Source: an uncultured Clostridia bacterium (GTDB lineage Bacteria; Bacillota; Clostridia; Christensenellales; Borkfalkiaceae). Taken from it: a stretch of 64,000 nucleotides of DNA. Location of the stretch: the NCBI GenBank assembly GCA_947628675.1, contig CANRAR010000001.1:1-64000 (forward strand), given 5' to 3'. The first letter of the stretch is position 1. Each line of letters starts with the position of its first letter. The notes below the pieces were generated by a model. That model saw only the letters and a program-made list of their open reading frames with translations, had not been told where the DNA came from and made no database searches. This document shows, one piece after another, positions 15,390 through 22,988 of the stretch. Position numbers and translations under genes: made by a program.

Positions 15390-16694
15390 ATGAAGAGAAC
15401 AAGAAGAGCGGCGGCCATCGTGTTCGCCTGTGCCGCGGCGGTCATGCTTGCGGGCTGTTCGTCCCTCGGCTATCATGCCGACGAAAATTACCCCTACGAT
15501 ATCGCCGTGGAAAACGGCTATACGGGCACGGAGGGGGAGTGGCTCTCCTCGCAGGAGACGCCCGAAACCGTCTACCGCCGCCTGTACGAGGAAGCGGTAA
15601 ACGACGGCAGTTTTACGGGCACCTACTTTGAATTTTTGCAAGAACTCGCCCCCGATGCCGACGCCACGCCCTACATCCAGCGGGCGATGCTCTCCGTCGT
15701 GAGCGTCGCGGCGCGCTTCCCGTCGGGCTCCACGTTGGTTTCGAGTTTGGGCGCGGGCGTCATCTATTCGTTGAACAAATCCACGGGCGACGCCTACATC
15801 CTCACCAACTATCACGTGCTGTATTTGAGTTCCGCCCATGCGCTCTCCGAGGATATCTCCGTCCGCCTCTACGGGTACGAGACGGCGGACGACGCCATCC
15901 CCGCCACCTACTACGGCGGGCTGATGGACTACGACCTCGCCATTCTGCGCGTACAGGGCAGCGACCTTTTGAAAAACAGCGATGCCCGCGCGGCGGACAT
16001 CGGCGCGGATAGCAGCGTCATCGCGGGCGAACCCGTCTATGCCATCGGCAATCCCGTCAACAGGAACATCGCGGTGACGGCGGGCGTCGTCTCCCGCGAG
16101 GAGGAGTTCGCAAACGTCACGGCGGCGGACGATTCCCGCAACATCACGCTCCCCGAGATCCGCATCGACGCCGCGCTCAACCACGGCAATTCGGGCGGCG
16201 GACTCTTCAACGCCCTCGGCGAACTCGTCGGGATCGTCAACGCGCGCGACCATAACGACGACATCGACGGCATCGGCTACGCCATTCCCATCGAACTCGC
16301 GGCGGCGTTTGCGGAGAACGACCTCGCAAACGGCGGGCGCCCGAGCGTCCTTTCGGACGGCGCCACCATCGAAGTCGTGGGCAGCAAGGGCGTCTACGAT
16401 GAAACGTTGGGCAGGGTGCACGTTTCGCAGAAGTTGTGCGTCACCGATTACAGCGCGGGCGCGCTCGGCTTTCTCGACATCCGTCAGGGCGATACGCTCA
16501 TCTCGGGCTATGTCGTCCGCGGCGGAAGCAAAGTCGTCGGGAGCGAAACGCAGTTCACGCACCCCTGCGCATGGGAGGCCTTCCGCTTCAAGGTGCGCTT
16601 GGGCGACACGGTCTATCTCACTGTCTCGCGCGACGGAAGCGCCAAGACCCTGACGAGAACCATAGATAACGCCGCCCACTTTACGTTCGGTTAA
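15390..16694 (+). CDS. trypsin-like (S1C) serine protease lipoprotein
   Basis: A 434-residue secreted protein. The signal peptide ends in the lipobox LAGC (Cys 22), so it is lipid-anchored. Residues about 36-54 hold the motif YDIAVENGYTGTEGEWLSS, seen again in the collagen-like protein at 30.9 kb. The protease domain has a full triad: His 142 in TNYHVL, Asp 182 in MDYDLAIL and Ser 268 in HGNSGGGLF. The remaining C-terminal ~100 residues look PDZ-like (GFLDIRQGDTLISG). It resembles HtrA/DegP but has a lipobox in place of a membrane helix. The likely role is extracytoplasmic protein quality control. Confidence 0.88.
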   Translation: MKRTRRAAAIVFACAAAVMLAGCSSLGYHADENYPYDIAVENGYTGTEGEWLSSQETPETVYRRLYEEAVNDGSFTGTYFEFLQELAPDADATPYIQRAMLSVVSVAARFPSGSTLVSSLGAGVIYSLNKSTGDAYILTNYHVLYLSSAHALSEDISVRLYGYETADDAIPATYYGGLMDYDLAILRVQGSDLLKNSDARAADIGADSSVIAGEPVYAIGNPVNRNIAVTAGVVSREEEFANVTAADDSRNITLPEIRIDAALNHGNSGGGLFNALGELVGIVNARDHNDDIDGIGYAIPIELAAAFAENDLANGGRPSVLSDGATIEVVGSKGVYDETLGRVHVSQKLCVTDYSAGALGFLDIRQGDTLISGYVVRGGSKVVGSETQFTHPCAWEAFRFKVRLGDTVYLTVSRDGSAKTLTRTIDNAAHFTFG

Positions 16695-16715
16695 TTTTCG
16701 TTTTCCCCCCGCGGC

Positions 16716-16860
16716 TCAGAATCCCGAAAAACGAAGTCCGACCTCGCCCCGCTCCTCATACCGAGCCGCCCGCCGCGCGTTGCGTGGCGGGCGGCGAGTG
16801 TATCTTGCCCCCTCCTCGGGAGGGGGTGCCCCGTAGGGGCGGGGGTGGGGCTTGATTAGA
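16716..16860 (+). repeat. intergenic repeat mosaic
   Basis: It contains the module A end (CAGAATCCCGAAAAACGAAG), the TCATACCGAG module, a GC palindrome, and the CCCCTCCTCGGGAGGGGG module that also occurs near 55.6 kb and, in related form, inside mutY. No gene is visible. Confidence 0.7.
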
Positions 16861-16904
16861 AACGGTAGTACTTCGTCGCTACGCTCCTCGTGCTCCCGTT
16901 TCTC

Positions 16905-17126
16905 TCCAAAAAGGTGTGCGCCCGAATGGGCACACACCTTTTTGGAGCAGGAGGAAAAGGAAACGGTAGTACTGCGCGCCTGCGGCGCTTGTGCTCCCGC
17001 TTCCTGCGAAACAGGGGGGCGAGGCAATCAGTTGCCTCGCCCCCTTGTTTCGGGAAATGTTCGCTACGCTCCCATTTCCCTCCATTTGAAAAGCCCTCCG
17101 TGATGCGGAGGGCTTTTCAAATGGAG
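16905..17126. repeat. array of three long palindromes next to tRNA-Gly
   Basis: Palindrome 1 (16905-16948) pairs CTCCAAAAAGGTGTG with its complement. Palindrome 2 (17007-17052) has 20-base arms with one mismatch. Palindrome 3 (17080-17126) has perfect 21-base arms and a 5-base loop. The spacers share AACGGTAGTACT and GGAGCAGGA, which echo the 3' end of the adjacent tRNA gene. Palindrome 3 is placed to terminate the tRNA transcript on the minus strand. Confidence 0.8.
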
Positions 17127-17196
17127 CAGGAAACGGGAGTCGAACCCGCCGGGATCAGCTTGGGAAGCTGACGCCATACCGCTAGGCGATTCCTGC
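17122..17196 (-). tRNA. tRNA-Gly (anticodon CCC)
   Basis: Read on the minus strand: acceptor GCAGGAA/TTCCTGC, D-arm GCC..GGC, anticodon stem TCAGC/GCTGA with loop TTCCCAA (anticodon CCC), T-arm GCGGG-TTCGACT-CCCGT, discriminator T and an encoded CCA. All four arms close. The CCA end forms part of the perfect 21-bp palindrome just downstream, so the 3' end of the gene and its terminator overlap. Confidence 0.93.
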
Positions 17197-17347
17197 ATCG
17201 TAACCCCATTATACCCGATGGCGGCGCGGCTGTCAAGCGCAAATGCGCACGGCGCGCAAAAAATTTTCTCGCGGTTTCGGCGGCAAACTTCCCCGCCTCG
17301 CCAACCCCGCCCCGCCCGTAACCCGCCCCTCACCCCGCGCCCACCCC

Positions 17348-17375
17348 TTGACAAATCCCTGCCGCGTGTTATAAT
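17348..17375 (+). promoter_or_regulatory. promoter of the PH-like gene, predicted leaderless
   Basis: TTGACA, 16-base spacer, TATAAT preceded by TGT. Six bases separate the -10 box from the ATG, and there is no Shine-Dalgarno sequence. Confidence 0.85.
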
Positions 17376-17381
17376 AGAGGC

Positions 17382-17741
17382 ATGAGCAAGGGCAAGCAGG
17401 CGCGTTTTCACATCAAGTCGCGCGAGACCGTCCTCAAAAAGGGGATGATGGATTACTGCATCACGGGCAAGTACAGCCATTTCGTGGCGGGGGACGCCGT
17501 TCTCACGGACGAGCGCTTCTTCTTCGGCGCCGAACTGCAAACGGGCGAGTATCTCTCCTTTGAATTTCCCCTCGCGCAAGTTTACGCCGTCGAGACGGTG
17601 GGGGTGCCCTTTTTCACGCGGAGCATGATGGTGACGACGGATGAAAAGCAGTACCGTCTCAACGCCTTCTTCGTGGGCAGATGGGTGCGCGCCCTCCGCC
17701 GCGCCATCGAGGCGGCCAAACAACGAGAGTCCAACGCATAA
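17382..17741 (+). CDS. small PH/GRAM-like domain protein, function unknown
   Basis: A 119-residue soluble protein. The pattern of beta strands (VLKKGMMDYCI, AGDAVLTDERFFF, SFEFPLAQVYAVETV, MVTTDEKQYRLNAF) followed by one C-terminal helix (VGRWVRALRRAIEAA) looks like a bacterial PH or GRAM fold; this is judged from strand pattern only. The gene has a near-consensus promoter whose start point falls on the ATG, so it should be translated without a leader. Fifty bases further on, the phosphoesterase gene has the same arrangement. Confidence 0.65.
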   Translation: MSKGKQARFHIKSRETVLKKGMMDYCITGKYSHFVAGDAVLTDERFFFGAELQTGEYLSFEFPLAQVYAVETVGVPFFTRSMMVTTDEKQYRLNAFFVGRWVRALRRAIEAAKQRESNA

Positions 17742-17756
17742 GCGAGCCCAAGCGGC

Positions 17757-17785
17757 TTGCTTTTTTTTTGCGCGTGTGCTATACT
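17757..17785 (+). promoter_or_regulatory. promoter of the phosphoesterase gene, predicted leaderless
   Basis: TTGCTT, 17-base spacer, TATACT preceded by TGC. Six bases separate the -10 box from the ATG, and there is no Shine-Dalgarno sequence. Confidence 0.75.
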
Positions 17786-17791
17786 TTTCCC

Positions 17792-18487
17792 ATGAAGGTT
17801 TGGGCGATCAGCGATCTGCACCTCTCGGGGCTCACCGATAAGCCGATGGACGTATTCGGTTCGGGTTGGGAGGGTCACTTCGAAAAAATCAAGGCGGATT
17901 GGGAGGAGAAGGTCTCCGAAGGCGACGTCGTTCTCATCGGCGGCGATACTTCGTGGGGCATGAAACTCGAGGAGGGCATCTACGATGTCGCCTCCCTCGC
18001 GCCTCTCCCCGGGAAAAAGGTCTTTATCCGCGGCAATCACGACTATTGGTGGAACGCCATCTCCCGCGTCCGCGCCCACCGTCCCGACGATACCTTCTAC
18101 TTTCTGCAAAACGACTGCGTCAAATTCGGCAGCGTCGTCATCGCGGGCTCCCGTGGCTGGGCGGTGCCGGGCAGTGCCGACTATACGGAGCACGACGAAG
18201 CCCTCTACCGCCGCGAGGCGGAGCGCTTCAAACTCGCCTTCCACGCGGTCAAAAAGGTGCGCGGGGAGGGGGATACGCTCATCGCGCTCATCCACTACCC
18301 GCCCTTCAACGTCAAAAAGGAGGACACCTTATTTACCGCTTTGTTTGAGGAGAACGGGGTGAACAAGGCGGTGTTCGGGCACCTGCACGGCGCGGGGTAC
18401 TTCCCGTTGAAGTGCGAAAAAGAGGGCATCGAGTACATTTTGACGTCCTGCGACAAGGTGAAATTTTCCCTCGTTCAAATCCTTTGA
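17792..18487 (+). CDS. calcineurin-like metallophosphoesterase
   Basis: A 231-residue enzyme of the metallophosphoesterase superfamily with its dinuclear metal motifs in order: ISDLHL (D-x-H) at residues 6-11, LIGGDTSWG (GD), IRGNHDYWW (GNHD), LIHYPPF, and FGHLHGA (GHxH). The substrate is unknown; the family includes nucleotidases and phosphodiesterases. The start ATG 17792 coincides with the predicted transcription start. It is followed by the independently promoted pyr operon. Confidence 0.88.
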   Translation: MKVWAISDLHLSGLTDKPMDVFGSGWEGHFEKIKADWEEKVSEGDVVLIGGDTSWGMKLEEGIYDVASLAPLPGKKVFIRGNHDYWWNAISRVRAHRPDDTFYFLQNDCVKFGSVVIAGSRGWAVPGSADYTEHDEALYRREAERFKLAFHAVKKVRGEGDTLIALIHYPPFNVKKEDTLFTALFEENGVNKAVFGHLHGAGYFPLKCEKEGIEYILTSCDKVKFSLVQIL

Positions 18488-18492
18488 AATCC

Positions 18493-18521
18493 TTTACAAG
18501 CGCCCGCGCGCGTGATATAAT
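18493..18521 (+). promoter_or_regulatory. promoter of the pyr operon
   Basis: TTTACA, 17-base spacer, TATAAT preceded by TGA. The start of transcription should be near 18528, giving a leader of about 125 bases. Confidence 0.85.
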
Positions 18522-18527
18522 ACAGGT

Positions 18528-18634
18528 AATACAAGTAGCAGTTCTTTAAGGGCGGCACCGTGATGCCGACAAGACGCGCTTTTTTCTACTCGCACGGAAA
18601 CGAGGTCTTGCGGTGTGCCCGCAGGGCCTTTTTT
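18528..18634 (+). promoter_or_regulatory. PyrR-dependent transcription attenuator
   Basis: The leader contains CGGCACCGTGATGCCGACAAG (18553-18573), which aligns with the PyrR-binding hairpin of other pyr leaders (core CCGTGA, trailing GACAAG); the outer stem has changed by compensating bases. Downstream is a terminator with a 10-bp stem (18604-18613 with 18619-18628) and six T. AAGAC at 18571 can instead pair with GTCTT of the terminator arm as an antiterminator. UMP-bound PyrR should favour the terminator. Confidence 0.75.
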
Positions 18635-18652
18635 ACTGCAAAAGGAGGGAAT

Positions 18653-19198
18653 ATGTCGGCTGTCATCATGGATGCTGCGGGGCTGCACCGCACGGTGGTG
18701 CGCCTCTCGCACGAAATCGAGGAGCGCTGCGAAGGCTTGGAGCACGTCGTCCTCGTCGGCGTGAAGCGGGGCGGCGAAGTCGTCGCCCGCCGAATTGCCG
18801 ATTACTTCGCGCGCGCGGAGGGGGTGGAAGTCCCCTGCGCCGGGCTGGACATCGGCATGACGCGGGACGATCTCGTCACCGCCTTCTTCGTGCCCGCGGC
18901 GGAGCGCAACGATTTGGGTTTTTCCGTGGAGGGAAAGACGGTCGTTCTCTGCGACGACGTTTTGCACACGGGCAGGAGCGCCGTCGCCGCCATCGAAGCC
19001 CTCTTCCGCCTCGGCAGACCTGCCCGCATCAAGTTTTTGGCGCTCGTCGATCGCGGCGGCAGGGAACTCCCCGTCCGCGCCGACTTCGTGGGCAAGAACG
19101 TCCCCACCTCGCACACGGAATACGTCGCCGTGCACCTCACGGAACTGGGCGCCGGGGCGGACTGCCTCGTCATCACCAAGGAGGGCGAACGTTGTTAG
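18653..19198 (+). CDS. pyrR: bifunctional pyr operon attenuation protein / uracil phosphoribosyltransferase PyrR
   Basis: PyrR binds the pyr mRNA leader in response to UMP and has weak UPRTase activity. The 181-residue product has the type I phosphoribosyltransferase fold, with the PRPP loop VVLCDDVLHTGRSA, the N-terminal LVGVKRGGEVVARRI and the C-terminal VGKNVPTSHTEYVAV stretch typical of PyrR. AAAGGAGGG precedes the ATG. It is the first gene of the operon and its last codons overlap the TTG start of pyrB. Confidence 0.95.
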   Translation: MSAVIMDAAGLHRTVVRLSHEIEERCEGLEHVVLVGVKRGGEVVARRIADYFARAEGVEVPCAGLDIGMTRDDLVTAFFVPAAERNDLGFSVEGKTVVLCDDVLHTGRSAVAAIEALFRLGRPARIKFLALVDRGGRELPVRADFVGKNVPTSHTEYVAVHLTELGAGADCLVITKEGERC

Positions 19199-20112
19199 GC
19201 AAAGATATTTTGGGGCTGAGAGACCTCGCCGCCGAGGACATCGACGAAATTTTGTCCCTCGCCCTCAACATGAAAAAACTTCTGCGGCAGAACATCAAAA
19301 AACTGCCCCATCTCATGGGCAAGTCCGCCGCCATGCTCTTCTATGAGAACTCCACGCGGACGCGCTGTTCCTTCGAACTTGCGGCAAAGTACATGGGCGC
19401 GCACGTATTGAACCTCGCCGTCGCCACGTCGTCGGTGCAGAAGGGGGAGACGCTCGTCGATACGGGCAAGACACTCGACGCCATGCGGTGCGACGTCATC
19501 GTCATCCGCCATCCCATGGGCGGCGCGCCCAAACTGCTCGCCCAAACGGTGCAGGCACACGTCGTCAACGCGGGCGACGGCATGAACGAGCACCCCACGC
19601 AGGCGCTTTTAGATATGCTCACCATGCGCGAGCGGTGGGGGGACGTAAAGGGCAAGACGGTCGCCATCTTGGGCGACATCCGCCACTCCCGCGTCGCCAA
19701 GAGCAACCTCTACGGGCTCACCAAACTGGGCGCCGAGGTCAGAATGTACGCCCCCAAGACGCTGCTCCCCCCGGGGCTCGAGGAGGTCGGCGCGAAAATT
19801 TGCCGCTCCCGCGAGGAGGCGGCGGAGGGCGCGGATGCCGTCATGGGACTCCGCATCCAACTCGAACGCCAACACGCGGGCAATTTCCCCTCGCTCGGCG
19901 AGTATGCAAAGTACTACGGCGTCGATGCGGACGTCTTAAAATACGCCAAAGAGGGCGCCCTCGTCATGCACCCGGGGCCCGTCAACCGCGGCGTGGAACT
20001 CTCGTCCGCCGTCATCGACGGGGATACGAGCGTCATCGAGGATCAAGTCCTCTCGGGCATCGCCGTCAGAATGGCAATTCTGTTCCTGTTGACGAAGGAG
20101 GAAGTCGCATGA
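19192..20112 (+). CDS. pyrB: aspartate carbamoyltransferase catalytic subunit
   Basis: Catalyses carbamoyl phosphate + aspartate to carbamoyl aspartate, the committed step of UMP synthesis. The 306-residue product carries the carbamoyl-phosphate motif ENSTRTRCSFE, the partner-subunit loop SSVQKGETL, HPTQALLDM and MHPGPVNRG. I chose the TTG at 19192: AAGGAGG lies 6 bases upstream, within the end of pyrR, and the protein then begins MLGKDILGLRDL as in other PyrB proteins. No PyrI regulatory subunit is present. It is coupled to pyrC by ATGA. Confidence 0.95.
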   Translation: MLGKDILGLRDLAAEDIDEILSLALNMKKLLRQNIKKLPHLMGKSAAMLFYENSTRTRCSFELAAKYMGAHVLNLAVATSSVQKGETLVDTGKTLDAMRCDVIVIRHPMGGAPKLLAQTVQAHVVNAGDGMNEHPTQALLDMLTMRERWGDVKGKTVAILGDIRHSRVAKSNLYGLTKLGAEVRMYAPKTLLPPGLEEVGAKICRSREEAAEGADAVMGLRIQLERQHAGNFPSLGEYAKYYGVDADVLKYAKEGALVMHPGPVNRGVELSSAVIDGDTSVIEDQVLSGIAVRMAILFLLTKEEVA

Positions 20113-21371
20113 TCTTGAAAAACGCACAACTCGTCACCGCGGCGGGCGTCAAAAAACTCGACATCCGCACGGAGGGCGGCGTCATCGCCGAACTCTCCCC
20201 CTGCATCGAGGGGGAGGGCATCGACTGTTCGGGCTACACCGTCTTTGCGGGGCTCATCGATATGCACGTGCACCTCAGAGAGCCCGGCTTCGAGAAGAAG
20301 GAGGATATTGCAAGCGGTGCGCGCGCCGCGGTCAAGGGCGGCTTCACGCAAATTTGCTGTATGCCCAACACCAAGCCCGTCATCGATAACAAGGTCGTCG
20401 TCTCCTATATAAGATCCCGTGCGCGGGAAGTAAACTTGTGCAAAATTCATCCCATCGGCGCCATCACCGAGGGGCAAAACGGCGAAACGCTCTCCGCGAT
20501 CGGCGCCATGAAGGCGGCGGGCGCGGTCGCCCTCTCGGAGGACGGTAAGTCGGTGGAGCGCACCGACCTCATGGCGAAGGCCATGCAGTACGCCTCCGAC
20601 TTCGGGCTCAAATGCCTCTGCCACTGCGAAGATAGGCGTCTCGTCGATGGCGGCGTCGTGCACGAGGGGTACTACTCCACCGTCACGGGTCTCAAAGGCA
20701 GCATCCGCGCCGCCGAGGACATCCTCATCGCCCGCGAAATTTGCCTCTCGGAGAGCCTTGGCATCCCCGTCCACATCTGCCACGTCTCCACGTACAGCGG
20801 CGTCGAACTCATCCGCGAGGCCAAGGCGCGCGGCGTACAAGTGACCGCCGAAACCTGCCCCCATTACTTCACTTTGACCGATGCAGCCATCGCCACGTTC
20901 GATACAAGCACCAAAGTCAACCCGCCTTTGCGGGAAGAAAAAGATCGTCTCGCCGTCATCCAAGGGCTCAAGGACGGTACCCTCGATGTCATCGCCTCCG
21001 ACCATGCCCCGCACCACGCCGACGATAAGAATGTCGAGTACGACCTCGCCGCCTTCGGCATCAGCGGGCTGGAGACGAGTTTCGCCCTCTCCTACACCGA
21101 ACTCGTGAGAAGCGGCGCGTTAACGCTTCCCGAACTCGCCGCAAAGATGAGCGCAAACCCCGCGCAAATTTTGGGGCTCACGGGCGGCGCCCTCGAAGTC
21201 GGCGCCCCTGCCGACCTCACCGTCGTCGATCTCAACGAGAAGTGGACGGTAGACCCCGCACAGTTCGCCTCCAAGGGCAAGAACACGCCGTTTGCGGGCA
21301 GGGAGGTCTACGGCAGGGTCAAACTCACCGTCGTGGACGGCGAAGTAAAATACGAGGAGAAGCGCGCATGA
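20109..21371 (+). CDS. pyrC: dihydroorotase
   Basis: Cyclises carbamoyl aspartate to dihydroorotate. The 420-residue type I dihydroorotase has the zinc motif DMHVHLREPG near residue 60, later ligands in CHCED and HICHVST, and the catalytic ASDHAPHH. It is coupled upstream to pyrB and downstream to pyrF through four-base ATGA overlaps. Confidence 0.95.
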   Translation: MILKNAQLVTAAGVKKLDIRTEGGVIAELSPCIEGEGIDCSGYTVFAGLIDMHVHLREPGFEKKEDIASGARAAVKGGFTQICCMPNTKPVIDNKVVVSYIRSRAREVNLCKIHPIGAITEGQNGETLSAIGAMKAAGAVALSEDGKSVERTDLMAKAMQYASDFGLKCLCHCEDRRLVDGGVVHEGYYSTVTGLKGSIRAAEDILIAREICLSESLGIPVHICHVSTYSGVELIREAKARGVQVTAETCPHYFTLTDAAIATFDTSTKVNPPLREEKDRLAVIQGLKDGTLDVIASDHAPHHADDKNVEYDLAAFGISGLETSFALSYTELVRSGALTLPELAAKMSANPAQILGLTGGALEVGAPADLTVVDLNEKWTVDPAQFASKGKNTPFAGREVYGRVKLTVVDGEVKYEEKRA

Positions 21372-22243
21372 TCGTCGATACCCTCATTGAAGCAATCATA
21401 AAAAAGCAAAATCCCACCTGCGTCGGGCTCGATACCGCCCCCGAATACCTGCCCGACCTCCCGCATGAAAAGGGCGCATGGGCGGAGAGCGTCCGCTGCT
21501 TCAACGAGAACATCATCAACGCCGTCGCCGACGTTGTCCCCGCCGTCAAGGTGCAGGTAGCCTACTACGAGGCGCTCGGCGCTGCGGGGCTCGAATGTTT
21601 CAAAAAGACTTGCGCCTGCGCCAAAGCGCACGGCCTCATCGTCATCGCCGACTGCAAGCGGAACGACATCGGCGCCACCGCCGCGCAGTACGCCAAGGCA
21701 TTTTTGGGCGAAGAGGCGCCCTTTGCCTGCGACCTTCTCACCGTCAACGGGTACCTCGGCACCGACGGCGTCGCCCCCTTCGTGGAGGAGAGCGCCCGTA
21801 GCGATAGGGGCGTCTTCGTCCTCGTCAAGACGAGCAACCCCTCCTCGGGCGAATTGCAAAACCTCAAACTTGCCGACGGCCGCACCGTCTACGAGTGCAT
21901 GGGCGACATGGTGGAGGGTTGGGGCGAAAAGACCCGCGGCAAGTACGGCTACTCCCGCGTGGGCGCCGTCGTCGGGGCGACGTACCCCGAGGAGGCGAAA
22001 ATTTTGCGCGCGCGGATGCCGCACACCTTCTTCCTCGCCCCGGGCTACGGCGCGCAGGGCGCGAATGCCGAAATGCTGAAAAACTGCTTCCACGCGGGCG
22101 GCATGGGCGGCATCGTCAACAACTCCCGCGGCATCCTCTGCGCCTACAAAAAGCGCGGGGGAGACTACGCCGAGGCGGCGCGCCGAGCCGCCCTCGAAAT
22201 GCAGGCGGATCTTTTGTCCGTTTTAGGAGAAATTCATGCGTGA
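21368..22243 (+). CDS. pyrF: orotidine-5'-phosphate decarboxylase (type 2)
   Basis: The last enzyme of UMP synthesis. At 291 residues it belongs to the longer type 2 family, with the catalytic stretch IADCKRNDIGATAAQYA (Lys and Asp residues), an N-terminal CVGLDTAPEYLP and the phosphate-binding FLAPGYGAQG. Its end overlaps the pyrK start by eight bases. Confidence 0.95.
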   Translation: MIVDTLIEAIIKKQNPTCVGLDTAPEYLPDLPHEKGAWAESVRCFNENIINAVADVVPAVKVQVAYYEALGAAGLECFKKTCACAKAHGLIVIADCKRNDIGATAAQYAKAFLGEEAPFACDLLTVNGYLGTDGVAPFVEESARSDRGVFVLVKTSNPSSGELQNLKLADGRTVYECMGDMVEGWGEKTRGKYGYSRVGAVVGATYPEEAKILRARMPHTFFLAPGYGAQGANAEMLKNCFHAGGMGGIVNNSRGILCAYKKRGGDYAEAARRAALEMQADLLSVLGEIHA

Positions 22244-22988
22244 AGTCATCGCCACTGTCTTGGAAAACGCCCGCATCGCGGAGGAGACGTACAGCCTCAC
22301 CTTCGCCTGCGGGGAAGAGATCCCCGTCCGCGCGGGGCAGTTCTGCATGGTGGGGGTGCGCGGCTTCCCCCTGCGCCGTCCCATCGCTATCTGCAAGGCG
22401 GAGGGCGAGCGCGTCACGGTCTGCTACCGCTTAAAGGGTGCGGGCACCCGTACGCTCGCCGAAAATTGCAAAATCGGCGAAACGCTGTCGGTTTTGCTGC
22501 CTCTCGGCAACGGTTTCACCCTTCAAGAGAGCGAGAAGAAGATCGCCGTCGTGGGCGGGGGCGCGGGCGTCTTTCCGCTCGTTGCCGCCATCCGCGAATA
22601 TGCCGCCGAAAAACAGATTTTTGCCTACATGGGGTTCAAAAACCGCGCCTCCGTCTGTATGCAGTATGAAATGCAGCGCGGCGAGGAGTTCGTCCTCTGC
22701 ACGGACGACGGCTCCTTGGGCTTCCGCGGCACGGCGGTGCAGGCGTTTATGGAAAGCGTCGAACGCGTCCGTCCCGATGCCGTCCTCGCCTGCGGGCCCA
22801 CGCCCATGCTCCGCGCCCTGAAAAGCGCCACCGCGGGCAAGCCCTTCCCCGTCTACGTCTCCTTGGAGGAGCGCATGGGCTGCGGCATCGGCGCCTGTCT
22901 CGTGTGCGCCTGCGAGAAGTCCGACGGCTCCCGCGCCCGCGTCTGCAAGGACGGCCCCGTCTTCAAACTCAACGAGGTGATTTTATAA
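22236..22988 (+). CDS. pyrK: dihydroorotate dehydrogenase electron-transfer subunit
   Basis: The FAD- and [2Fe-2S]-containing subunit that passes electrons from dihydroorotate dehydrogenase B to NAD+. The 250-residue product shows an FAD-binding RRPIAICKAEG, the NAD domain VVGGGAGVFPLVA and the cysteine cluster CGIGACLVCAC plus a distal VCKDGPVF. TAATG links it to pyrD, its obligate partner. Confidence 0.95.
   Translation: MREVIATVLENARIAEETYSLTFACGEEIPVRAGQFCMVGVRGFPLRRPIAICKAEGERVTVCYRLKGAGTRTLAENCKIGETLSVLLPLGNGFTLQESEKKIAVVGGGAGVFPLVAAIREYAAEKQIFAYMGFKNRASVCMQYEMQRGEEFVLCTDDGSLGFRGTAVQAFMESVERVRPDAVLACGPTPMLRALKSATAGKPFPVYVSLEERMGCGIGACLVCACEKSDGSRARVCKDGPVFKLNEVIL

Noticed and set aside
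16905-17126. Palindrome array as CRISPR or integron attC sites
   Set aside because: The units differ from each other, spacers are not unique inserts, and there is no integrase or cas gene. A terminator or tRNA-end duplication explains it better.
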